This document shows, one piece after another, positions 9,438-16,749 of a stretch of 64,000 nucleotides of DNA. How positions within the stretch are numbered: position 1 is the stretch's first letter; the number at the start of each line of letters is the position of its first letter. The notes under the pieces are model-generated. The model ran no database searches and was not told the origin of the DNA. It worked only from the letters and a program-made list of their open reading frames with translations. The stretch lies in contig DAOTVB010000146.1 in assembly GCA_034436755.1 (NCBI GenBank), positions 1-64,000 of the forward strand. The letters run 5' to 3'. Made by a program: the position numbers and the translations under genes. This stretch comes from CAKZQX01 sp034436755 (GTDB taxonomy: Bacteria; Chloroflexota; Chloroflexia; Chloroflexales; Chloroflexaceae).

Positions 9438-10136
9438 ATGGCACTTGTGAGTGATATCGAACAGTTTAAGCATCGCGCGGCGCTGCATGCCATGAGCTAT
9501 GTACGCAGCCAGAGCGCTATCGGCCTGGGGACCGGCTCAACGGTGAAGTATGTGCTGGACGAACTGGGGCGGCGGCTGGCCGATGGTCGCCTCCACTCCA
9601 TCGTCGGGGTACCTACGTCGGACCAGACCACCCAACTGGCCCGCCGCCTGCGCATTCCCCTGACATCACCCGAAGAGCAGCCGGAGCTGGACCTGGCAAT
9701 TGATGGAGCCGACGAGATCGATCCGAACATGAACTTGATCAAGGGGTTAGGGGGCGCACTCCTGCGCGAGAAGATTGTTGCAGCCGCGGCCAATCTGTTG
9801 ATTATCGTCGCGGACAGTTCAAAAATGGTACCGCAACTGGGCAGCCGTAACCCGCTGCCCATCGAGGTTATCCCGTTTGCGGCACCCCTGGTGCTGCGCC
9901 GCCTGGCCGATCTGCCGGGGAAAGCGACGATTCGTTATATTGCCAATCAACAGCCCTTTATTACCGATGAGGGGAACTATATCATCGACTATGCCAGTGG
10001 GCCGATTGACGATCTTGAATACCTGGATACCACGCTGCTGCGCATTCCCGGCGTGGTCGAGCATGGGCTCTTCCTGAACATGACGCGCTGCGCGGCCGTC
10101 GCCGACAGCCAGACGGTCAAGATTATCGAGCATTAA
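9438..10136 (+). CDS. rpiA: Ribose-5-phosphate isomerase A
   Basis: Interconverts ribose 5-phosphate and ribulose 5-phosphate in the pentose phosphate pathway; cytoplasmic. The 232-residue product is normal length for RpiA and carries the family's motifs in order: GLGTGSTVKY near 31, a VGVPTSDQT segment, DGADEID near 90 with the catalytic acid region, and KGLGGALLREKI near 102. AGGAAGC lies upstream of ATG 9438. It stands alone between hairpins and has no functional link to its neighbours. Confidence 0.96.
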   Translation: MALVSDIEQFKHRAALHAMSYVRSQSAIGLGTGSTVKYVLDELGRRLADGRLHSIVGVPTSDQTTQLARRLRIPLTSPEEQPELDLAIDGADEIDPNMNLIKGLGGALLREKIVAAAANLLIIVADSSKMVPQLGSRNPLPIEVIPFAAPLVLRRLADLPGKATIRYIANQQPFITDEGNYIIDYASGPIDDLEYLDTTLLRIPGVVEHGLFLNMTRCAAVADSQTVKIIEH

Positions 10137-10166
10137 ATGGGCTTGTCGATCAACAGCAGTTTTTCA

Positions 10167-10187
10167 CGTAGTGCCGCCTTCAGGCGG
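10167..10187. repeat. 21-nt palindromic core repeat, copy 1
   Basis: CGTAGTGCCGCCTTCAGGCGG contains a CCGCC-TTCA-GGCGG hairpin and recurs identically at 30963-30983. Here it lies 30 bases after the rpiA stop and is followed by GTTT, so it could also help terminate rpiA transcription. Confidence 0.7.
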
Positions 10188-10226
10188 GTTTCCGGCAGCA
10201 CAACCGCTTGAAGCACTTTTAGAAGA

Positions 10227-10351
10227 TAATCCGAATATCTCATCCGGGAGTCCCGGCTTTCGCCGGTGGATGCCTGCCGGGGCAGTCGCCTACTGACGGG
10301 AACGCCCGATCCGGCTGAAGCCGGGACTCCAGATTAGTGATGTTCGGATTA
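10227..10351. repeat. MITE-like inverted-repeat element with palindrome arms
   Basis: A 125-bp element. It is bounded by TAATCCGAA at 10227-10235 and its complement TTCGGATTA at 10343-10351, with further matching just inside. Within are arms of a second inverted repeat: GGAGTCCCGGCTTTCGCCGG at 10247-10266 and CCGGCTGAAGCCGGGACTCC at 10311-10330, two mismatches in 20. The inner arms match the palindrome at 58315-58367. No open frame lies inside. It fills most of the gap between rpiA and the stress-protein gene. Confidence 0.65.
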
Positions 10352-10362
10352 AAAACGTTAGA

Positions 10363-11328
10363 CTAATGCTCACCCGCGTGGGCACGCACCAGGATCAGCG
10401 GTGTGCTGGTGGCATGCAGCACTTTGTCGGCGACGCTGCCCAGCGCCCAGCGCTGGAGCCCGCCGTATCCATGGGTCGCCATCACAATCGCATCAACATT
10501 ATGTCGAGCGGACTCATCGACAATCACCTCGGCGGGATAGCCATCCATCACATGGGTAGCGATGGACAGATCGTAGTGGCGCAGTTTGCCCGCCGTTGCA
10601 TCCAGATCGCGCGTCACCTGCCGGCGCTGCTCGGCCCACTGCACCTCGTTATAGAGCGGCACCGCCTGCCCCGACATACCCGCAACTTCATAAAACTCCT
10701 GGAGGCGTGGTCCCATTGCCCGCAGCAACAGCAGTTCAGCGTGGGCGCAGGTTGCCAGTTCCAGCGCGCATGGTAGCGCCTGCCGGGAGAGTTCCGATCC
10801 ATCCAGCGGAACCATCAACCGTTTCAGATATACCGGTTCGGTCAATTCCGTTTCCGTGCCACGCACAACAAACACCGGCGTCTGCGTGGTCTGAACAACT
10901 TTATCGGTGACACTGCCCAGCGCCCAGCGCCGCAGGCCACTGTAGCCATGGGTTGCCATCACCATCAGCGTGACCGACTCGCGTGCGGCGACCCGGACGA
11001 TCTGCTCGGACGGCATACCAATGCGCACCTCCGTCGTCACATCAAACCCGGCATGCCGGAGCGGTTGCGCCTGCGCTTCGAGGTATGTCACCGCATGCTC
11101 CTGGAGCATTGCCCAGACCCGTTGCGTACGCTCGTGGGCCATCTCGCGCGCATGACCCATATCGTACAACAGCAGTGAGTCGCTGGATAACATATGATCG
11201 CGATCGACATCGGAGATCACCCGCAGCAGATGAATCCTGGCCGACAGCAGTGTCGCCAACATCTGCACATAGGGTAGAGAATGCCGGGCAATCGCCGAGC
11301 CATCAAGCGGAACAAGAACTGTTTTCAT
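10363..11328 (-). CDS. Tandem universal stress protein (two UspA domains)
   Basis: A 321-residue protein made of two Usp domains (about 1-150 and 155-320). Each begins with a V/MVPLDGS strand and ends with the nucleotide-binding signature ATHGYSGLRRWALGS or ATHGYGGLQRWALGS, so both domains look able to bind ATP. Tandem Usp proteins are cytoplasmic and linked to stress survival. The start at 11328 is chosen for GAGGAGG 6 nt upstream and because MKTVLVPLDGS starts the fold. It is monocistronic as far as can be seen. Confidence 0.92.
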   Translation of the reverse strand: MKTVLVPLDGSAIARHSLPYVQMLATLLSARIHLLRVISDVDRDHMLSSDSLLLYDMGHAREMAHERTQRVWAMLQEHAVTYLEAQAQPLRHAGFDVTTEVRIGMPSEQIVRVAARESVTLMVMATHGYSGLRRWALGSVTDKVVQTTQTPVFVVRGTETELTEPVYLKRLMVPLDGSELSRQALPCALELATCAHAELLLLRAMGPRLQEFYEVAGMSGQAVPLYNEVQWAEQRRQVTRDLDATAGKLRHYDLSIATHVMDGYPAEVIVDESARHNVDAIVMATHGYGGLQRWALGSVADKVLHATSTPLILVRAHAGEH

Positions 11329-11509
11329 GGGAAGCCTCCTCATTGAGACATCAGTTGACGTCGTACACCCGCTCCGGCAACGCAGTTGTCCGCACGCGGG
11401 ACAGATCAGGCCGGAGGCGGAATTCTTTCTACAGAGCGGAAAAGATATCCGTCTACGCTACGACCATTCAGGAAACATTAGTATACACACACAGTGTTTA
11501 TTCTTTGTT

Positions 11510-11878
11510 CTATGTGTGTCTCTTCTCCATATTCACCGCCAATGCCCGCCCACCGGGTTCTTCCACGGCTAACCCCCGCTCCAGCGTACGGGTATCAATG
11601 ATCGCAATATCTTTATCATCGCCAAACGGCACATACCCATCGGCGTGGCAATCGTTCATCTGCTCCACACCATTGATCAGATAGTGGTAACGGTAGACCT
11701 GACCGGCCGCGAGTTCAAGGGTTGTGCTCCATCCCTCCTCACTCTGGTGCAGCGGTGTGGCCGTTGGTCGCCAATCGTTAAAGTCACCGACAAGATAGAT
11801 CGAGTCAGCCCAGATTGCTGCAGGTAGAGCAAACGTAACATGGACGCGATCAGCCATATCGGTACGTTTGACTATCAT
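11510..11878 (-). CDS. CBM48 / isoamylase early-set domain protein
   Basis: A 122-residue protein that is essentially one glycogen-binding early-set (CBM48/AMPK-beta-like) domain. Visible features are the GDFNDW motif, GxVYRYHYLING, and an N...HADGY tail typical of these small proteins. It probably binds alpha-glucan. No catalytic domain is present. The start at 11878 follows GGGAG; an upstream start would overlap the regulator gene that begins its coding end at 11962. It may be a stand-alone partner to the glucan enzymes at 56154-63964, although it is not adjacent to them. Confidence 0.8.
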   Translation of the reverse strand: MIVKRTDMADRVHVTFALPAAIWADSIYLVGDFNDWRPTATPLHQSEEGWSTTLELAAGQVYRYHYLINGVEQMNDCHADGYVPFGDDKDIAIIDTRTLERGLAVEEPGGRALAVNMEKRHT

Positions 11879-11961
11879 TCTGCTGCTCCCTTGCGTTTCC
11901 TGCTCAACACCGAGCAGAAATTCCTCCTCCTTTCGCCGGATCACACCGAAACGAACCGGCA

Positions 11962-12405
11962 TTACCCCGACCTGCGCTCACAAGACGGTTCGCTGAGCCG
12001 GGATACAGACCGGGGAAAGATGGCATCAACCAGTTCCTCGGTTGGACATCCCTTTATTAGAAAGGCATCGGCACCGGCACGCAGCGCATCATTGCGGTGG
12101 TTGCCATAGAGCGTCAACACAATGACGCGAATGGCGGGCCACTGATGCTTGATAAACCAGGTTGCGGCGATGCCATCCATCAGCGGCATCCGGACATCCA
12201 TCAACACAACATCCGGTTGCACCGTCTCGGTCAGTAACACAGCTTCGCGCCCATTACCGGCCTCTCCGACCACTTGCACCTCCGGCCAGATCGCAAGTAA
12301 CGCGCTCAGACCCTGGCGCGCGAGCTGCTGATCATCAACTATCAGCACCCGTATACAATGTTCCGCGCTCACGGCGATACCTTTCCCTGGTCCAGACTGA
12401 CGCAT
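11962..12405 (-). CDS. Single-domain response regulator (NarL-type receiver)
   Basis: A receiver domain of 147 residues without an output domain. It has the acid pair in LIVDDQQ, phospho-acceptor Asp in VVLMDVRMP, Thr in VIVLTLYG and Lys in FLIKG, so it should be phosphorylatable. After the receiver only a short basic tail remains, and no helix-turn-helix follows, unlike the related regulator at 12790. Either ATG 12405 (AGGGGA upstream) or GTG 12372 (GGGAAAGG upstream) could be the start. It may be a truncated NarL regulator or a genuine stand-alone receiver. Confidence 0.8.
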   Translation of the reverse strand: MRQSGPGKGIAVSAEHCIRVLIVDDQQLARQGLSALLAIWPEVQVVGEAGNGREAVLLTETVQPDVVLMDVRMPLMDGIAATWFIKHQWPAIRVIVLTLYGNHRNDALRAGADAFLIKGCPTEELVDAIFPRSVSRLSEPSCERRSG

Positions 12406-12789
12406 AATCCCCTGATACCTCTAGCCTAGCGGATATCCGGCCCACCTGTCATCGGTTGTGTGATGAACTTGACTCAGTAAAAAAGAGCGCCGGGGGAACC
12501 CGGACCCACAACAATTGTGACAGAAGCCCTACAACATTTAGTGGAGATGCCGCGCGGGAAAGAAGTCGCGGCCAGGGGTGCCATGAGGATGCATAGCAAC
12601 GCATCTTTTGCGGGGGATATCGCCTCCGGCAGGGCGGAAGGTTCCATCTTTTTACAACGAGGATGTGCGCAAACCATGCATGCCGAAGCCACAGGGCAAG
12701 CGCATCCGTCTATCCGATAGTAGTTATCGCTGCGCCCGCGGCGTCGCGGCGTCTCGCGTTGAGCAAGAAATCTCGTTGTCGTACTCGTG
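12406..12789. other. Gene-free stretch between two regulators
   Basis: About 384 bases with no convincing gene. Frames are open on both strands but have no receiver or helix-turn-helix signature and no ribosome-binding site. It must hold the promoter of the minus-strand regulator ending at 11962. No repeat or strong hairpin was seen. Confidence 0.5.
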
Positions 12790-13458
12790 TCAGTTGTGGG
12801 AAGAGTGATCGAGGGAAGCCAACCCCTCACGCAGCGCATACATTGCCGCCTGCGTCCGGCTACTGAGGTGCAGTTTTTGCAGAATATGGGTGATATGCGC
12901 GCGAACGGTGCGCTCCGAGATGGTGAGCAGGTCCGCAATCTCCTTGTTGCGGTGGCCCTGCGCCAGCAGCATCAAAACATCCATTTCGCGGCGGGTAAGC
13001 GCAATAGCTGGTGTCATCTGATTCATAGTGCTCGAAAGATCTTGTAAAATGCGGATAGCGATAGCCCGATCAAGCGATGCCTCACCATTGTACGCCTGAC
13101 GGATCGTCTCGGCCAGCGCAGCCGGGGTGGCGTCCTTCAGCAAACAACCGACCGCGCCCGCCTTAAACGCCAGAAAAACCTTATCAGGCGCGGCAAAACT
13201 GGTCAGGATCAGCACCCGGGTATTCGGCTGCTGCCAGGTAATCTGGTAGGTTGCTTCGATACCGCTCACCCGGGGCATTACCAGATCCATCAGCACGATA
13301 TCCGGCTGCAACGTAGAGGTCAGCGTAATAGCCTCGCCACCATGCCCGGCTTCACCCACGACATCAATATCACCTTCAATCGAGAGGAGCATACGAATAC
13401 CCCGGCGCACAATCGTATGATCGTCCACAATCAGGACACGAATAGATGACGGGAGCAT
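12790..13458 (-). CDS. LuxR/NarL-family response regulator
   Basis: A 222-residue two-domain DNA-binding regulator. The receiver (about 1-125) has VLIVDDH, phospho-acceptor Asp in IVLMDLVMP, Thr in LILTSF and Lys in CLLKD. The C-terminal LuxR helix-turn-helix (about 150-215) reads LTRREMDVLMLLAQG...ISERTVRAHI. It should bind DNA as a dimer when phosphorylated. GGAG lies 8 nt before ATG 13458. It is followed upstream by a GAF protein gene at 13517, which could supply a signal. A cognate kinase is not adjacent. Confidence 0.93.
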   Translation of the reverse strand: MLPSSIRVLIVDDHTIVRRGIRMLLSIEGDIDVVGEAGHGGEAITLTSTLQPDIVLMDLVMPRVSGIEATYQITWQQPNTRVLILTSFAAPDKVFLAFKAGAVGCLLKDATPAALAETIRQAYNGEASLDRAIAIRILQDLSSTMNQMTPAIALTRREMDVLMLLAQGHRNKEIADLLTISERTVRAHITHILQKLHLSSRTQAAMYALREGLASLDHSSHN

Positions 13459-13516
13459 GTATGTATCTCCTTCGGCACAACCTGATAGCTGCACTCCTGG
13501 ACCGATCGCCGTCCGG

Positions 13517-14197
13517 TCAGTACGGTTGGTATACCACTGCCTCGCGATACATGCTCCCGTTTATGTCGGGTTGATGCAGATTCTCCAGTGCCAGCGCAAT
13601 CAGTTCAGCCACTGCCAGCGCCAGCCGCTGCTTGGACTCCGACAGATACTCGGACACTTCCCGTTCATCAGGCAGTGTGTCGGTGGGCAAACTGCGGAGC
13701 TGAAGCATGCCCATAACGGCTCCACGCACCGGAATTGGTATACAGAGATAGTTTGTTGGCAGGAGGCTATTACGGTTCGCGTTGCGCGGCACAAAATTAT
13801 TTGCCGCCGACATCTGCGGAACCTGTGACCGCAACACCCAGCATCGGCAAGAGAGCGCCCCCCACTCGGCAGATGGCAGCGGCCCCCAGACCGCCACCGG
13901 GTTTGCCGGAGTCCGCGTAGAATTTAAGAGATAGAGGGCACCCGCTTCCGTGCCAAAGAGCTGGCGCATAAAATGAGTAAAAACCGTAACAACTTCCGGT
14001 GTTGTACGACAGGTCTGGAGCCGATCATCCATCTCGCTCAACAGATCAATCTCCTGAATACGCTGTTCTAACTCACTTACCCAGGTCGTCAGATTGGCCC
14101 GGGCGCGTTCAAGGGATTGCTCAAGCTGCTTGCGCGCCGTGCCGCGCGGATGGATTAACTCATCAGTTTGCTTCGGTTGTGGTGGACACTCTGCCAT
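13517..14197 (-). CDS. Coiled-coil plus GAF-like sensor protein
   Basis: A 226-residue cytoplasmic protein. Residues about 20-55 form a charged helical segment that could dimerise as a coiled coil. Residues about 60-200 look like a GAF domain (DDRLQTCRTTPEVVTVFTHF..., then IPIPVRGAVMGMLQLRS), with a helical tail. No kinase or cyclase output is attached. Start 14197 is preferred (GGGA 7 nt upstream) over an in-frame ATG 63 nt earlier without a ribosome-binding site. It lies 58 nt before the NarL regulator gene in the same direction and may be cotranscribed with it as an accessory sensor. Confidence 0.7.
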   Translation of the reverse strand: MAECPPQPKQTDELIHPRGTARKQLEQSLERARANLTTWVSELEQRIQEIDLLSEMDDRLQTCRTTPEVVTVFTHFMRQLFGTEAGALYLLNSTRTPANPVAVWGPLPSAEWGALSCRCWVLRSQVPQMSAANNFVPRNANRNSLLPTNYLCIPIPVRGAVMGMLQLRSLPTDTLPDEREVSEYLSESKQRLALAVAELIALALENLHQPDINGSMYREAVVYQPY

Positions 14198-14420
14198 ACG
14201 TATGTCCCATCTCTCGTTTTGCAGCGCTGCCAAAACCTGCACTGGTCTGGTTATTAACATGCATTACGCGGTAGCCAACTACATCAGACGTGTAAACCTA
14301 TGAAGACGATCCTGGCATGCGTCAGCATGGTATGCTTTGTATCTTTTTTCACAAGAAGTCTACACTATCACTTACTCAGCGACCACGTAATGCGTACTCT
14401 TAACGAACGTAAACTTATAG

Positions 14421-14876
14421 CTATTCCCGGACAATGCGCATATAGTTACGCACGCCGGGTGTAGGTAACGCCGTTATTACCGTATCAAGCAACTCATAAA
14501 TCACTGAAAAAACCTGCGTGCTAAACTCCGACTTGGCAATGAAGCCGTCGGCACCGGCGGCTGTGGCCGCAGCACGATAGTCAACGGTGTCATAGTTGGT
14601 CAGCACAACGACGCGCGGCGCATCAGGCCGGGCCTTGATAAACCGGGTTGCTTCCAGTCCATTCATATGCGGCATTGAGATATCGATCAAGACCAGGTCA
14701 GGATGCAGACGGGCGATCTGGTTCAGCGCATCATGGCCTGATTCTGCCTGCCCGACAATGACAACCTGCGGATCAGCGGCCAGGAAGCGGGCCGCTGAAC
14801 GCAGAAAATCGGGACTATTGTCTACCAGCAGAATACGAAATGCGGTCATATTCATACTCAATGATTGGCTCTGCAT
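14421..14876 (-). CDS. Single-domain response regulator
   Basis: A 151-residue receiver protein with no recognisable output domain. It has LLVDNSPD (the second acid of the usual pair is Asn), phospho-acceptor Asp in LVLIDISMP, Thr in VVVLTNY and Lys in FIAKSE. A short helical tail (about 125-151) follows. It belongs to the same group of NarL-type receivers as 11962 and 12790. Several in-frame ATGs lie near the start (14876, 14855, 14849) and none has a clear ribosome-binding site, so the first 10 residues are uncertain. Confidence 0.8.
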   Translation of the reverse strand: MQSQSLSMNMTAFRILLVDNSPDFLRSAARFLAADPQVVIVGQAESGHDALNQIARLHPDLVLIDISMPHMNGLEATRFIKARPDAPRVVVLTNYDTVDYRAAATAAGADGFIAKSEFSTQVFSVIYELLDTVITALPTPGVRNYMRIVRE

Positions 14877-15867
14877 CTGTTACACGCTTTCCCACAAACG
14901 AAGCACCTGCACGCGCAGTCTGATACCAGTGCGCCTGGCATATCGCAAAAAGCGTGCCAGAAGATGGCGGTACGCATATGCCGACAGGATACATTATCGA
15001 CAAAATGGCTACGACATACACAGGAACATAACCATTCCGCGTTCCCGCCAGAGCAGGCTTTTACCGTTTAGAAACTTTTTAATTAACTTACTGGCATAAG
15101 TCGGCATCGAATCTTCAATCTGTCTGTAGTGTACAAAGAGAACAGCTCTTCAGCAATCGGGGAAATCCTGAGAAAGGCTGCTCCAAAAACCTGGTCTGTC
15201 TGCCATAATTGCGGCGATTTGCGGCATCCTGCTGCTATTTCAGGGCTTCCCTATACTGCTTTCAGGGTTTCCCCGATTGTTCACCTATAGTGTTTCTGCT
15301 AGACTTGAACCAGATACAGCAGTTCGTACACCACGAGAATAAGACCACTGGCGACTCTCGAAAATATTGATGTGAATCATCGCATCATTATCATAATATG
15401 GTTGACATACAGTAAGAACATCCGGTCGCGTACCATCCGGCAGAGAGCTATCCACCGGATATATAACAGACGGGATTTATGTGCAAAGCTTTTGGATTAT
15501 ATCGCCAGTATCGCAGAGTATGAAATGCCACAGCACGGAGATGAACTGCACTCTATTTCAATATATGAGGTAAACCTACGTTACCGTGGTACCATCGCAG
15601 TAGTTTCCTGGAGTCATAAAAGTCGTGGGTCTGCCCAATGACTTTTGTGTATATATACTTGCCACCAGGCAGCGCGACTGGTCAACGGCGATCAGCGTTA
15701 CGCCTGGTGGCAGGACCAAACTTGCTTACCGTAGTTCTACAGTAAACCGTCCCGACCAGGAAACGAGCGGAAGGACCAACATCAGCGGACAGAAATAGAG
15801 CTTTGGCACTGCCCCATCCGTCGTTGTAGCGCTGGAGCATAGACGATTATCAAGAGGAGTGAAGGTT
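14877..15867. other. Long non-coding stretch upstream of phoU
   Basis: Nearly 1 kb without a supported gene, and locally AT-rich. It contains an inverted-repeat element (15153-15279) and, nearer phoU, an 11-bp stem (TGCCACCAGGC at 15660, partner 15702-15712) with a 31-nt loop. A plus-strand frame at 15372-15641 has a GTG start without a ribosome-binding site and no family resemblance, so I did not call it. The promoters of the minus-strand regulator and of phoU should lie here. Confidence 0.6.
15153..15279. mobile_element. MITE-like element with 18-bp terminal inverted repeats
   Basis: A 127-bp unit. CAATCGGGGAAATCCTGA at 15154-15171 pairs with TCAGGGTTTCCCCGATTG at 15262-15279 with one mismatch in 18. 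It is flanked on both sides by TTCA (15149-15152 and 15280-15283), which may be a 4-bp target duplication. There is no coding capacity. A degenerate internal copy of the right arm (CAGGGCTTCCC) begins at about 15241. This is the expected form of a non-autonomous miniature element, but no transposase with matching ends is in the window. Confidence 0.55.
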
Positions 15868-16596
15868 ATGGGACGCACGCGCTACGACCACCAGATTGAA
15901 TGTTTACGTCAGGATCTCCTACGACTGGGCGGCATGGTCGAGCAAGCCCTGAGTAGAACCATAAAGAGTCTGGCAACCCAGAATGGTTTGACTGCGTCCT
16001 GGATTATTCAGGATGATGTACAGATCAATTATGCCCGGCATGTATTGGAAGAAGAAACCCTCTCGTTGCTGGCAACACAGCAACCCGTTGCCGGCGATCT
16101 GCGTTTTCTCAATACTGCCGAGGCAATCGCTGCCGAACTGGAACGCATCGGGGATTATGCCTGTGCGATTGCACTGCGAGTAGAGCGGATGGCGCTGCGT
16201 TCATCACTGGTAACGCCGTCGCCGGAATTGTTTGAGATGGCAGCACTCGCCCGGCAGATGCTCCACACCAGCCTGGAGGCGTTTCTCAATCGGGATGGCG
16301 AGTGCGCCCTTAGTCTGGAACAGAATGATCAGCGCATGGACGAGTATGAAAGCCACCTGCGGGCTGAACTTATCGAACTGGCGCGCAAGAATCCGCAGCA
16401 TGTTGAAGCAATTGTCGATCTGCTCGATATTATCCACGCGCTGGAACGGGTGGCCGACCGGGCTACAACCATTGGCGAACGGGTCACTTACCTGGTCAAT
16501 GGCTCGATCAAGCCGATTGGCATGACAGCGTACAACACGCCTGGCACTGGTGAGCGACCCGAAGAGTTTAACCGTAACATCCCCTGTGCCGTGTAA
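15868..16596 (+). CDS. phoU: PhoU domain protein
   Basis: A two-repeat helical PhoU protein of 242 residues, a normal length. PhoU proteins are cytoplasmic and restrain phosphate uptake and PhoR signalling, using metal-binding acidic helices. Both repeats carry the E/D-rich signature: LNTAEAIAAELERIGDYA at about 80-97 and the equivalent LLDIIHALERVADRATTIGE at about 190-210. GAGGAG lies 8 nt before ATG 15868; an in-frame GTG nine bases earlier is less well spaced. No pst transporter or phoR gene is adjacent, which is unusual for phoU. A strong hairpin follows at 16666-16698. Confidence 0.92.
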   Translation: MGRTRYDHQIECLRQDLLRLGGMVEQALSRTIKSLATQNGLTASWIIQDDVQINYARHVLEEETLSLLATQQPVAGDLRFLNTAEAIAAELERIGDYACAIALRVERMALRSSLVTPSPELFEMAALARQMLHTSLEAFLNRDGECALSLEQNDQRMDEYESHLRAELIELARKNPQHVEAIVDLLDIIHALERVADRATTIGERVTYLVNGSIKPIGMTAYNTPGTGERPEEFNRNIPCAV

Positions 16597-16665
16597 CATA
16601 ACGCATTGAGTTGCCACTTCGCAACCTCCAGATCCAGGTCACACACAGAGACCTCCCCTACCCAC

Positions 16666-16698
16666 ACGGCGGACTGTTTGATGGAAACAGTCCGCCGT
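16666..16698. terminator. Strong hairpin between converging phoU and mfd
   Basis: ACGGCGGACTGTTT at 16666-16679 pairs perfectly with AAACAGTCCGCCGT at 16685-16698 around a 5-nt loop. The stem ends in A/T pairs and lies between two converging genes, so it probably ends transcription from both sides, although no long T tract is present. Confidence 0.6.
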
Positions 16699-16749
16699 AT
16701 CCTTCGTATCCTGTTGCCGCCCAACAAAAATGCATAATATTCCCGGTCA

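Noticed and set aside
15372..15641. An 89-codon frame upstream of phoU
   Set aside because: GTG start, no ribosome-binding site and no family resemblance.
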